Assembly: GCF_001039355.2 (NCBI RefSeq) | Contig: NW_019773625.1 | Coordinates: 379,487 to 403,803, forward strand | Direction: 5' to 3' | DNA from: Lingula anatina | Taxonomy: Eukaryota > Brachiopoda > Lingulata > Lingulida > Lingulidae | DNA length: 24,317 bases | Part shown: in pieces, positions 10,081-21,068 of the stretch | Position numbering within the stretch: position 1 is the first letter of the stretch | How the letters are laid out: each line of letters opens with the position of its first letter | Notes under the pieces: generated by a model | What the model saw: only the letters and a program-made list of their open reading frames with translations | The model's database searches: none | Told to the model about the DNA's origin: nothing | Position numbers and translations under genes: made by a program

Positions 10081-11118
10081 AGATATACTTTTTCTTAAAA
10101 AGATGACATTATAAGCGGCGATTGATGTGGGTCAGGTAATGGCGAGGAACGATAAAAAATGACAAGGATCCTGTACTGTTTATAGCTTTAAAATAATAAT
10201 AATAATATCAGAATTTTTCAAAGATTACGACAAGATAAAAGTTGAGAAGTTCGTGAATCTCATGCAATGTGCAGCCATCTTTAAAAAATGTACTTTGCAG
10301 GGCAGTGTACGGAATGTAAACTTTTGAATTGACCCTTACATAACTCGTTCTTGGAAAAAAAATTAACGCTCCTCGTTTCCTCGTAGCCATATCCTTCACT
10401 AGGCTTATGTTATATAAATCTATATACCCAGTATCTTTTAGTATCTTTTCTCGCAATTTGCTTCATGGTGAAACTAAACTTTTCATCGCAACTTTAAACG
10501 CATGTTTCAGCGGGTAAACTAGCCGGACCAACGACGATTGAAAGGTCTTATCACACCGTTATTACAGTGTAATCATGGCATTAAAATCTCTGCAAGCATC
10601 TCTGTACATAGCTGTAGTAGGTATACCTAGTAGGTGCAGTTGATTGTATTTAATTTAACCGACACGTGTACTGCATGGTAGAGTATACTCAGTACATGTA
10701 TTTGGCACATTATTGACTTTGACACTTTAAGAAAAATATTTTCGATGCTATGTTTTTTATTTCTCTTTCATTTCAATATATTATTATTAGACCATTTGTT
10801 TGTATGGTTTTATGACAATTTATCATTGCCAGCATTGTTAATTCTATAATTTATTCATTCGGTAAGGAATGTTATACAATGCAAAAAATGACCTATAAAC
10901 TTTCTCTCAAGTGTAATCCTGTTGGATATTACATAGAGAGATTTGCTAGAATTTTCACGGACATATATGTGATTTCTTTTCTCTTTTTTTTCCTGTTTGA
11001 TTTAACATTGCCTTTTTATGTGTCCTACTGTTCTAAGGATTATTAGTCTTTCAACTTCTTTGTGTGAACTTCTCAGCGACCTTCACCTCTTCAACTTCAT
11101 TTCGAGGTTAACCAAGCC

Positions 11119-11130
11119 TACGCATGCGCA
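11119..11130. promoter_or_regulatory. NRF1-like site in the SET proximal promoter or 5' UTR
   Basis: The sequence tacgcatgcgca reads TGCGCATGCGTA on the other strand, one mismatch from the palindromic NRF1 consensus YGCGCAYGCGCR. It lies about 28 nt upstream of the SET ATG, where NRF1 sites commonly sit in TATA-less housekeeping promoters. Function is inferred from motif and position. Confidence 0.5.
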
Positions 11131-11157
11131 TTTATTTACACCGCTCCTCGTGAAAAC

Positions 11158-11227
11158 ATGGCGACACCGGCTAAAGTCAGCAAACCTGAGGGCAAAAATA
11201 ACCACGAAAATGCCGATGAGGCAGCAG
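11158..11227 (+). CDS. SET: SET exon 1
   Basis: It encodes [20 protein letters not shown] and the start of the acidic linker (residues 1-23 plus one base). Donor GCAG|gtgagt, phase 1. It corresponds to the TAF-Ibeta-type N-terminus. Confidence 0.95.
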
Positions 11228-14200
11228 GTGAGTATTTTTGGGGAAATCCCCCGCCTTTTAAGACCTTGCATGTAGATTAATGAAGAAAACGGACTATGAA
11301 AGGGACGTTAAAATTGCATTCGATGTCATTGTGTACTCTGACACTTTGTTCCGAATGCCATGTGTTTCTCGCATGCTTTGTTCGTAGACGAAGTATCGAA
11401 AGTACCATTTTTCGTGCTTAGACACAGAGAACGCTGTATTAAGACGCTAAGAGTGATCAGAAATCAGAAATTCTACTTAAAACTTCCAGAAATAGTGATT
11501 TATTAGTATTAAATAATAGAATCTCTCTCCTGTCCGATTTAGCATATAAATTAGAATGACAGTGATTCATTGATTGAGGGTAGTTTGCTAGTCAGAGGAA
11601 CTTTTTTCCCTCCTAAACTTGAGTTTCCATGTCGTTATCACATTCCTTTCCTTCCATACCCATTGATAGATTATAGTTCACTGAAAGCATCAATGTTTTG
11701 AAATCATGTTGACAACAGAAAAGCACTTAAGCATGTTCCTACTTATTTTAAAGAAATCTCACTTGTGTCCATAAGTTTTTATATTCATTTTTTCCTGCTT
11801 TGTCTATTTGTTGAGAACATTGGATACACACTGCAGTGCAAAGTGTATAATTTGACAATTGTTTTGCTTTCAGTGTGTTTCTCCTTATCATAGCTGGTTA
11901 ATTTGTGGAAATTTGATATCAAATCTAATGCATCCTATTGGTTTTTACCTTGTCATAAATGTACATTACATGTCATAAATGTTCACTGCAGTAAGGCTGT
12001 TTCTTTTCATTGTACATACTTATCTGTAACAGTCACTTGTATATATATTATAATAAGGCTGTATACTCTGCATCTAGGTTAAAACATGAAAAATTCTCAC
12101 CTTTGAAAATTGTCCACAGAGTTTATGTTCAGGCTGTTTCCTATGTGCCACAGTCCAGATATGAATGGGCATTTTCACCATGGGCAATGGGCTTTTGCTT
12201 TTATCAGATGTCCTCTTATTTCAGTCGGCTCCAAACTGTCACCACACACTTCTTCATAATTAATGTCAGAAATGATCTGCCATATTCATAATCTGGTATG
12301 AGCTCAACTGGCCTTGGGGCCTGTTTCTCAAAAGTCTCAAGTTCTTGAGTTAACCTTAGACTGCTAGAACCAGATAGCTGACTATGTAAACTCAACTTTG
12401 CATGACTGGTCTAAGAGCTTTTCAAAGTGTTTGTCCAACAATTAATGTCCCTGGCATACAACTGTCATTACTCAGAGTAAAAACCTTTGTCAGAACATTT
12501 GAAGTTTGTATAGTTATAATGAGGAAAAAATTAATTAATCCAGCTGATGGATTCTTTGTGAAATAGACTTAGTTGGCTTTGCATGGTAGCCTACACTTTT
12601 AGCTCCAAAATAGACTTAAGGTCTCTTGAAGCATGCCACTGAAATCCATAATTATTTATATTTGCATTTACTGATGTTCTTCATGTGAATGTGATTTTAT
12701 TGGATACTTGAATATTTTTCAGACAAAGAGCAACAAGAAGCAATAGAACAGATAGATGAGGTACAGAATGAAATTGACCGACTAAATGAGCAGGCCAGCG
12801 TAGAGATTCTCAAGGTGGAACAAAAGTACAATAAACTAAGGCAGCCGCACTATTCCAAGAGGTCCGACCTTATTGCTAAAATACCTAACTTCTGGGTAAC
12901 AGCAGTATCCTTTCATTGTATTAAGTCAAAATAAAACAATCATGAGAAGTGAGTGTAAATAAAAAGGTCATGCAAGTAGATTAAGTAGATTAAAATTGGA
13001 AATAAAATATCTTATGGGACCATTTTAATGATTATTTTTAAATATAGTTGTCACCAAACTAGTACTGCCTTGGTTGAAAACGTTTATCTTAAATTTAATT
13101 TTTTTCTACTCCTGAAAATTTATTCAAGTATGTCTTTGTCTTGTACTAGGATTTACAACTGTACTCATTCTTAAAAGAATACTATTAAAGAAACCCTTGG
13201 CTGCTAATATGTTATCTAAAATCTCACTCTTGTTCCAAGTTACTATAATCTGTTTTTCCTTTAAGCATTTCTTTTTAGTTTATAATAAATAATCAGTGTG
13301 AAGTGAAAAAAATACTTGAAAAGTTTGTAGACCACTGGTGGTTTTTTGTCCTTAACTGGTCAGTTTGTCAATCACCCTCAAGTGTCAGCACTACTCAGCG
13401 AAGAAGACGAGGAGGCGCTACAGAGTTTAACAAAGGTGGAAGTACAGGAGTTTGAAGATATCAAGTCCGGTTACAGGATCAATTTTGTAAGACATTTTTT
13501 TTATTACAAAATCGTATGGTAATCTTTTCTGAGAAAATTCCCTTTGAATTTTTAGTGCATGTCCAGTAACATGATTCTCCTTGAATAAGTATAAAGTTGA
13601 CAAAGTAAATTGTAATAGGTATACTTTTGTCAGACTTCTTCGAATGTCTTAAATTTTAAAGTAGTTGGCAAATTAAATTTTTCTGGGGTGAGCCTGGCAT
13701 TTCTGCATTTGATGGGAGTACCTCTTAGTCTTTTCCTGAGGCAATTTAAAACAGAACAAGTGACTATATTGAGCCAGTTTTTCTGTAATTTTTATTCTTT
13801 TTACATAATCTTGGACCCTGTTCCATGTATTGTTTCAGTCTTAGTTAAGGCACCAAACTTTGATAGTTGACAAGATAAAGCCATCTCAGCAGTCTAAGAT
13901 GTAACTGATGTCTCTTTATATGTTATTGTTGCCACTGTTTGTTTATGTCAGTATTAAGATGGAATTAGTTTTAAGGCAATGAAGTTTCTTCAGATTTTTA
14001 TAAATAAATAAATAGATTAATTTTGTAAATAGAGATTCAGAGGCAAAGGATTTCATGAGATGTGTTGTGCTCCTAAAGTGATGATAATAGTTTCTCCAAA
14101 CAGCTGAGCTCAGAGTTACTTGCACTCCAATATTTCTTTGTCTGGGTGTTGGACTGCAAATATCTTTATGTTTGTAACTTTACTAATGTAGATCATTTTT

Positions 14201-15721
14201 ATGACTTGAATTATTCCTGAAATGGTGCCTTAAACTCTTATGCAAGCTGTCAATGACTTTAAAGTGAAGAGTGTGACTGTGAAGAAATTCCCTCTTTTAA
14301 TTTCAGCACTTTGATGTTAGCAATCCATACTTTGAGAATGATGTTTTGTACAAAGAGTTTCATCTGAACGACACAGGAGAACCATCCTCAAAGGCATCTC
14401 CAATAAAATGGAAAGCTGGAAAGGTAATCACACATTTTTCATTACAAAAGACAAGGTCATGGATTTGGAAGTGGGCCATGTTCCCACTTACAGTAGTTTG
14501 TTTTTTTACTGCTTGTAAATAGATAACAGTGGACTGATCTCTGGTCGTGTTGATGATGTTGGTGAAAAAAAGTTCCACTATTACTAACATACAATGAATG
14601 TTTCTAAATTTTCTGTGTTGCAGTTGTTAATGTGACTGTGCACTTTCTTATTTTCCACTCTGAGCTATTCAGTAACATTGTTAAATCCTATATAGTAACT
14701 CAAAAATGATATTTTATTTACAAGAAAAGTTCTCTTTTCAGGATTTGACAAAGAAGAACAGTCAAATCAAAGGACGTAAACGGAGCCACGAGGAGCAGGA
14801 ATCTTTCTTCAGCTGGTTTGGTGACCATCTTGATGCGGGCACTGATGAGTTGGGGGAAGTGATTAAAGACGACATCTGGCCAAATCCACTGCAATACTAC
14901 TTGGTGAGAATAAGGCCCAGTGGGGGTGGGGTGTAAAAAGTAAAAGGTCAACTCTTCCCAGATGAAGTACCTATTATTTTCCAGCATGGTAGTGACAATT
15001 GATTTCATGATTGTTTTTAGAATTATACAGTTTCTGTATCACAACCTGTTTAACTCAAGTGTAAAAATCTCTTTTTAATGCGATTATTTTGAAGCTGATC
15101 TTCTGTGTTGCAGGCGTCTGAGATAGAGGAAGAGGGTGTTGATGAGGGTGAGGAGGAGGACCTAGATGATGAGGGGGAAGAGGATGAGGGAGAGGGAGAT
15201 GAAGAGGAAGAGGTGGAAGGAGATGAGGTAATGAAAGATGGGAATCTGACATAAACAGTTAACATTTGTGTTAATTTCTTGACCAAAAAAGATAAATTAA
15301 ACCTGGCTGCCAGGTCTTATAAGGCACTTTTTGAAACCCACTTTCTATTGAACTATTTACCAGGCTAGCTTGTGACAGAAAGTTCTGATTGTTTTATTTG
15401 GCCTGTCTTATGGCACTTGGAGGCAGGCCATATAGGCTGTTGTGTCTTTGAGTTAATCATGCAAATTTTCAACTTCTTAAACAAAAGTCTCATCCAATTT
15501 TCTAATTCAAAAATGTGGTCAAATGCATTAATTCCAAGGCTACCCAATTCTTGTTGCCTTTTTGTTACAACTACTGCAATTACATGGCTGTTTGGGCTTA
15601 AAAGGGTTTTTCACAACCATTGTATTTAGATTGCGCTCACACAGCTCTCTCACCTAACACATTTAAAATTTTTTGACTTCAGGAGGAAGGAGAGGATGAA
15701 GGAGATGATGATGCTGCATGA
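11158..15721 (+). CDS. SET: Protein SET (NAP-family histone chaperone, PP2A inhibitor), 7 coding exons
   Basis: SET/TAF-Ibeta is a mainly nuclear acidic histone chaperone, an INHAT-complex subunit and an inhibitor of PP2A. Exons: 11158-11227, 12723-12904, 13364-13486, 14307-14423, 14742-14903, 15114-15227, 15683-15721; all junctions are in phase, giving 268 aa against about 277 for the human beta isoform. Near-identical blocks to vertebrate SET include [14 protein letters not shown] (dimerising helix, about 37-50), IAKIPNFW and HPQVSALL (about 74-95), [11 protein letters not shown] (about 113-123) and [19 protein letters not shown] (200-218). A basic KGRKRSHEE nuclear-localisation-like patch lies near 174-182, and the tail from 220 on is almost entirely Glu/Asp/Gly. 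The ATG has a strong context (A at -3, G at +4). Intron 2 has U12-type signals. The N-terminal Ser equivalent to human Ser24 is absent. Confidence 0.97.
12310..12425. repeat. Possible short interspersed or MITE fragment in SET intron 1
   Basis: The phrase ggggcctgtttctcaaaag, followed by short inverted blocks (caagttcttg; ccttagact near 12352 against ggtctaag near 12409), resembles small repeats common in marine invertebrate introns. Only one copy is visible, so this is pattern recognition, not proof. Confidence 0.3.
12723..12904 (+). CDS. SET: SET exon 2: dimerisation helix
   Basis: Acceptor tttttcag. It encodes residues 24-84: the long amphipathic helix used for NAP-family dimerisation, then [10 protein letters not shown] and IPNFWVTA. 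The donor is the U12-type gtatcctttc; an earlier GT after the Trp codon would delete conserved residues. Confidence 0.95.
12905..13363 (+). other. SET: U12-type (minor spliceosome) GT-AG intron in SET
   Basis: The donor reads gtatcctttc, an exact match to the U12 5' splice consensus RTATCCTTTY. The branch-site region reads tccttaac (13349-13356), matching 8 of 9 positions of TTCCTTRAY once the preceding g is counted. It sits 7 nt before the end of the intron, and no polypyrimidine tract separates it from the ag. Both hallmark signals occur together only in this intron. Confidence 0.85.
13364..13486 (+). CDS. SET: SET exon 3: NAP domain
   Basis: It encodes residues 85-125, [11 protein letters not shown] through KSGYRINF. 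The acceptor is ggtcag without an adjacent pyrimidine tract, as expected for a U12-type intron. Donor TTTT|gtaaga, phase 0. Confidence 0.96.
14307..14423 (+). CDS. SET: SET exon 4: NAP domain
   Basis: It encodes residues 126-164, NPYFEN through IKWKAGK, matching vertebrate NPYFENK...EIKWKSGK. Acceptor aatttcag, donor AAAG|gtaatc, phase 0. Confidence 0.97.
14742..14903 (+). CDS. SET: SET exon 5: NLS-like patch and earmuff C-terminus
   Basis: It encodes residues 165-218: DLTKK, the basic GRKRSHEE patch, [10 protein letters not shown] and the invariant [12 protein letters not shown]. Acceptor cttttcag, donor ACTTG|gtgaga, phase 0. Confidence 0.97.
15114..15227 (+). CDS. SET: SET exon 6: acidic tail
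   Basis: It encodes residues 219-256, almost only Glu, Asp and Gly, which gives the purine-rich GAG/GAT/GGA strand. Acceptor gttgcag, donor GATGAG|gtaatg, phase 0. Confidence 0.95.
15683..15721 (+). CDS. SET: SET exon 7: end of acidic tail and stop
   Basis: A 39-nt coding end reads [12 protein letters not shown] then TGA, after the acceptor tgacttcag. Phase and composition fit exon 6. If the intron before it were retained, the tail would change to a hydrophobic extension. Confidence 0.93.
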   Translation, partial: EEGEDEGDDDAA

Positions 15722-18180
15722 AAGAAGAAACAGTCTGACCATAGCAATTTGTAGTTAATAGCACAAGAGAAACTGAAGTCGGTATATTTTACATTCCTTC
15801 TCTTGAAAAGAATTGGAAATCTCCCGTACTGACCTTCATCAACCGAATTTTGACTATATGGACACCACCAATACTGATTCAAATTTTAAAAAAATTGTTG
15901 TAAAGTTTATTTTTGTAGTAAAGTCCTTTGCTTTCTGTACTGCCAATAGTGTTGAGTGTATAGAGGAACAACAAGTTGTCATGTTGAAAGATCACGTTTG
16001 GATTGCCAATAATGTCTTTTTCAATAAATGTATTTATACAGTTTTAATTCTAGGAAATGTAGGCATAGAAGTAGCCCAAAATGGTCGTTTTAATGTCAGT
16101 TTTGGTGGTGTCTAATTTGTCAGGATGTTTTTTTACTTTATATTTCTTTGACTCGATAGAAATATTTTGTGTAGATTTTCTCACAGAAGAATAAAAACCA
16201 AGAAGGACCTCCAAATGTTATGCAGAAATTTGTAAATAAATAGAGAGCCCATTAAATTCTCTTCATACTGTAGTGGAATAATAGTGGCACGGAAATGATA
16301 TCGGCTAAAATTGTGCATATTTCCACTGATCTAGAGTTTTGAAGATTTGATGACTGTCATCGTGTCAAATAGTACCATGCGGAATGCAAGGAAAAGATGT
16401 CTGGAAAGGTGATTCGATCATTAAAGATTTAAGTATGGTGGATGTGCAGACTGTCACGTGTATCTAATTTTAATCTTGGGCACAGAGAAAATAAATCATA
16501 AAAAAACAATTATAAGAACTATTTATTATTTCCGAGATTTAACTTGCCTTTTTTGTCTCTCAAGGATTGGGAAACTTCTTTTATATCTTTGCACTGAATT
16601 GTGTTTTCTAGAAGATTTTGGGAAATATTTCACATCTGACTTGCTTGCGTATATAAATATATGTATTACTGTTAATAGATTACCATCATAGCCAGTGCAC
16701 TTTGTGTGTGAAAATATGTGGAAGATGGGTGCTACCAGTAATGCAATAGTGGCTTTGTTCATTTTCTTTTTACAGTGGATAATTGTAAAAGCTAAGAAAT
16801 GACACACGGTTGTTGTCTCTGCAATAGTAACAAGAGTAATGTGTGGTACAGAATAACCTGTATTTTGTCGGACAGAATAGTAGAATGGCATATAGAGTGC
16901 AATAGTGGATAATCAAATTGGTAGCCGTCAGTGATCAAATATGTTTCGGGGATTTAACATGTACTAATAACACAGTTTCTGTATATCTTGAGGATATGTT
17001 CAGTTTGGGCTACTATAGTTTTCAATTAGTTTTGATTCCATATCATCCACTTTGGCCATATGTTCATATTTTGGCCATCTGCCTTGATATTGCTGATGTG
17101 TCCATAATCTGTGCAAGGAGTGGGTATCAGTGCTTGAATTGATGTTTGTAATCTTAATATTTTCTGTCAAAATTGAATGTTTTGAGTGATATCATATATT
17201 TTTAGCTCGTAGTTAACTTTCTTTCTTTTCTTGGCTTTTTGGTCTGTTGCTTTCAAGAGAATTATTGTTGGGAGGGGGGAATTATTTTTGAAAAAATAAA
17301 TTATTTCATCTTGTTCGGATTTTATAATTTGTCCGGTGACCTTCTAGTCAGGGGGGTTGACATGGAAATACTGGTAGAATATAAGTTGCTATTGTTGATG
17401 CGTCCTGCCCTTATGTTGTAATTTATAAGGGAGCTAGTACATACACATAACACGTATGTATATTTGGATGGGGAACGGGCAAAAATTCTTGTGGTCTAAA
17501 CAATTGGAAGGTATGCTTTGGTTTCCTGTATATGTAAGGATAAATTTGCCTGTATTTATAGAAGTCTATTAACAGTACTATATACAGTGATAATCGTGTG
17601 GGATGCTTTGTAGATAGATGTCAGCGGTGCAGTTCTGGTGTCAAGATAGTCCTTATCCTCTGCTTTGTTAGTGTCAGGTCTGTCTTTCAGTTTACGGTTG
17701 TATCAGCAGAATTATGATAAGAGAAAAGCAATATTGGAGCAAAGATGGTATGAATGGTATAAATAGATTGCAAGATTGGTCACTCTTACATAGGCCTGGT
17801 ATCATTTGTTCTTTGTACATCAATGAGATTCATAATAAATGAACATTTGATAGAAAAAAATCCTTGTTGTGTTATCTCGAATAACAGCTGATCTGCCAAA
17901 TTTTTTTAATGACATTTCCTAAAGGTTTGAAGTTTCCAACAAATATTTTAAAAATGAATTTTTTTTGTTGAAGATGTATTGATGTGTTATATGACAAATA
18001 TTATGATTCTCTTTTGCTTTATGGTATTGAAAAGTACAAATTGGATGAACTGGTCTTCATTGTTGTAAGCAAATAAGTTTCTTATGCCAAATAAAAGTGA
18101 ATGTGTCAATGAACCCAAAAATTATAAAAAACAAATGTTCAGTCATGTTACTCAGAAAGTGTGACAGACCTGAAATAAAA
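15722..18180 (+). other. SET: SET 3' UTR (extent uncertain) with several poly(A) signals
   Basis: AT-rich sequence without coding content follows the SET stop. AATAAA hexamers at 16023, 16190, 16235, 16490 and 17834 and others near 18090-18175 suggest alternative 3' ends. Vertebrate SET also has a 3' UTR of over 1 kb, so a long one is plausible. Which signals are used cannot be told from the sequence. The part from 16549 on is the first copy of the 2.4-kb repeat. Confidence 0.55.
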
Positions 18181-18955
18181 TACTACTTCCTTTGATTTTC
18201 TTTTAAAGCCCTAAGCACCTGTTTTGTAAGCTGTTGACATCATTCTTTTACCATTTTTCTTTTTATAACCATGGTACACCATATCTGAAAGAGCTGAGAA
18301 TATTGCATGAATCTATGAATCTATTTTTCAAGTGTAAAGTTTTTTATTATAAGCGTCAAAATTGATAATTACAAGTTGCCGTCTCCATTACAATTATGAC
18401 TTGCAAATTTAAAACTAAGAACTCAGAATCGGGTTTAGAGATTATAATGCATGCTGTAATCCTTGACACATATTTGAAATTTGGTATACTTAAATGAATT
18501 TAGGGAAAAGTGTTGAAATTTTGTTTTATGAAGTTTCAAGGTCATCCTGATGAACATGTATGTAAATATTAAAAAACAATATATAGTATGCAGATGTAAA
18601 TTGTTAAATCTTAAAGATACTGAAAACTGATGATGAAATGTTCATTTTATAAACAGCACACCCGGCAGTTTTGTTGATGTTCAACATGTTTTTAACTATG
18701 TGTCAATGATGCCCAATTACCTGCTCTCAACTGCTCTGTTTGACCTGGGTCTTTTTAGCAAGCTGTTGTACCGTGACCTCTGAACTGCTGGCCTGACCTG
18801 AATCTGTAGAATTGTCATGCTACCTTTACCTTTTTGTGTCTCATTTTTGTAACAACGTGTGACTAGTGTTTTCTAGCATTGTGCTGTGCTGCGACCTGTG
18901 TTAAAGAATGCAGCTGGCCAGTGGGTCTAAGCATGCTACAAGCTCAGTGGAAGGC
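16549..18955 (+). repeat. 2.4-kb direct repeat, copy 1
   Basis: It matches 21069-23475 in the same orientation, beginning at the T run before gtctctcaagg and ending at cagtggaaggc. By eye identity is about 98-99%: the first roughly 570 bp look identical and the rest carries scattered substitutions and two small indels. It lies mostly in the probable SET 3' UTR and downstream flank. Confidence 0.97.
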
Positions 18956-21067
18956 AACTGCACAGTAGCTCAAAGGAATTGGGAACTAGTTGCTTGTGCA
19001 CTGACAGCTCCCACCCTGAGGAATTTATGAGGCATTTTATCTTTATCAGGAACCTTGAGTGGAAAGGGAAATTTAAGTTTTTGCTCTTTTTTCCTTTCAT
19101 TTTTATTTCACTTTTGCTGTAATCTGCTGCTTCTACAAATAAACAAATGTTTGTTTTTTTTCAAAAGGAAGGAAAATGTTATGTTGAAGACCATGAATCA
19201 AGATGCCTGTCATAAGAGATTTTTCCATTTTTTAAATGGGGTAAAATTTTGACAGGCGTCTTTTTTCTACTTTGTGTTTCATTAGAGGATTTTTGCTTTT
19301 TTTAAACTGTGTCAAGGAAGAATGTGCTCAGTAAAAATACCATAGCCACTGTACACACAATCATTTTTTTGCTTGCAAGTACAAAATTTATTTTTGGTTA
19401 TGTCTGAACCTTGTCCAGGCTTCGGACATCTGGTAATCTTACCAGGTTTATTTTGAAGATTTCTATTCTATTCTGTTTAACCTAAACTAATTCTTCCACG
19501 TCCAATAAACAGTGTGTCCAGGTGCCTTGCAGATGGGCCTCGGGGGGCCAAAATGGCCTGAATTACGGATTTTAAGATGGTGAAACTATATTGGACTTGG
19601 GATTTTCATTGTGATATTGCCATTTTGCTCTTTCTATGTCCTGAAGTAACCCCATGACCAAGTGTATTGTTAAGATTTTTAAGCAGAACAAAGTTGCTTT
19701 GTGGAAATGAAAGGGATGTTGTACAACGGTAAAATCAAGCCTTTTAGGGCAGCAGTAGAGGTTGAAAAATTATGAGGTAAACTACCACCTGCCGCTGGGG
19801 AGGGGTGGGGGGATCTGGACTACTTCCTCCCAATAAATAAGTCATTAGTTTAAATAGATTTAAGGTGAGGCACCCCCCCCCCTTTGCCTCTACCAAATTT
19901 TTTTCAAAGTCTTGAGATTTTAAAAAAATATCAGTATAAAGAGGAATGTATTATTTATGTAATCCGATTTTTAGCTTATGACCGAAATTTATTTATAAAT
20001 GTTGACAGACCCTTTTAAGTTTATTCACAATAATGCGAAGGACTTGGATATGAAATAGGACATTACTTTCTCATCTTTTTGGGTCATTGATTCTTTTTAA
20101 TTCCCCAATATCCAGTAGTCAGTAGAGGAGAAAGAGGTCCTTAAGATCATACCTGGACAATTCAGAGTAATAGTGCACCTATTAACTTATCCTGTACATC
20201 TGTTGAAAGGCATATGTTAGTCACTCTCACTTGTGCATAATATTTCTTTACCAGCACTATGGGTTGACCTCAACCAACCATAAAAAGATTTTTTTACAAA
20301 ACATTTTTCTTTTTAATTCTTTGATTTGAAGAAAAGTATAGTGCAGTTTGTCAACAATTCAGCTATGTAAGTTATGTATTCGTAGAATGCTGTTTGTTTC
20401 GTAGAAAAATCCAAAATATCTTTTTCTAGCCTGTAAACAAGCAAAACATTTATGAAGGAAGGCTTTATGAAGATTTTTTACAGTGACCCTATCAGTTTGG
20501 AACAATTTGCCAATGTTTTTTTTTAAATCATAATCCAAATAAAACTTCTTTTAACTGCAGTACTTAACGAGGAAGGAGTTTTTTTATTAGGTCATGCTTA
20601 TTACATCTATGGTTAAGATATGTAAATGTTATGAAAGTAAAATGGTGAATTACAAAGTGTTAAATTTTTACAAAATATATCAAATTTAAAGAACAAAATA
20701 CTTAAATCAGGAAGGTTCTGGCTATCAGTGAGATTTTTGTCCAAAGCTCAACACTAGTGTTAAACCCCAGCTAGGCAAACAAATAATAATTCACATTCTG
20801 CAGCAAGTGTCGGAAACTGCTCACTTCCTCACACTAAAACCAGGGCGAAATTGTCGCAATGCAGAAGTACTTAACTTGGGAGTAAGAATTTAAGCTATGC
20901 CTATTAAAAAGACTAATTAGGCAGATTAATTAACAGGCATGTGGGGAATTAAGCAGCAGTTTTTTAATGTCCTAATACATTTGACATTTCAGGACAGTTG
21001 TTGTCCCTTGCTGAGATCAGGTTAGGGTTCTTTACCCCATTTGCTGTGCTGAGGACAACTTGATTTC
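18956..21067. other. Spacer between the two 2.4-kb copies, no gene seen
   Basis: AT-rich, no coding exon recognised on either strand; the longest open frames are short and low in complexity. It contains a G-rich tract (19797-19812), a C10 run (19873-19882) and many T runs. It may be distal SET 3' flank. Confidence 0.7.
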
Positions 21068-21068
21068 N
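21068..21068. other. Ambiguous base at the left edge of copy 2
   Basis: The single n interrupts c-n-T7 directly at the start of the second 2.4-kb copy. This is a low-quality consensus base or collapsed join, and it weakens trust in this junction. Confidence 0.9.

Larger units (their letters stand above)
9363..11157. promoter_or_regulatory. Divergent intergenic region between the SLC23-like gene and SET
   Basis: The two genes are transcribed away from each other. This stretch contains the SLC23-like candidate 5' exon (10035-10080) and must hold both promoters unless further non-coding first exons lie elsewhere. Apart from the NRF1-like site near SET I see no convincing TATA box, CpG island or other element. 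An open minus-strand frame at 10208-10456 has no recognisable product. Confidence 0.6.

Noticed and set aside
10208-10456. 82-codon minus-strand open frame in the divergent intergenic region
   Set aside because: It begins with TTG; the first ATG leaves about 60 codons with no recognisable motif and no splice support.
14469-14489. Perfect 7-bp stem (aagtggg/cccactt) in a SET intron
   Set aside because: Too short for a microRNA or other structured RNA without flanking pairing; likely chance.
15050-15286. Minus-strand Ser/Pro-rich open frames over 15050-15286
   Set aside because: Antisense shadow of the GAG/GAT/GGA codons of the SET acidic tail.
16526-16891. Minus-strand 121-aa open frame and its copy at 21032-21412
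   Set aside because: Antisense to the probable SET 3' UTR, with low-complexity composition and no recognisable domain; its persistence in copy 2 is explained by the duplication.
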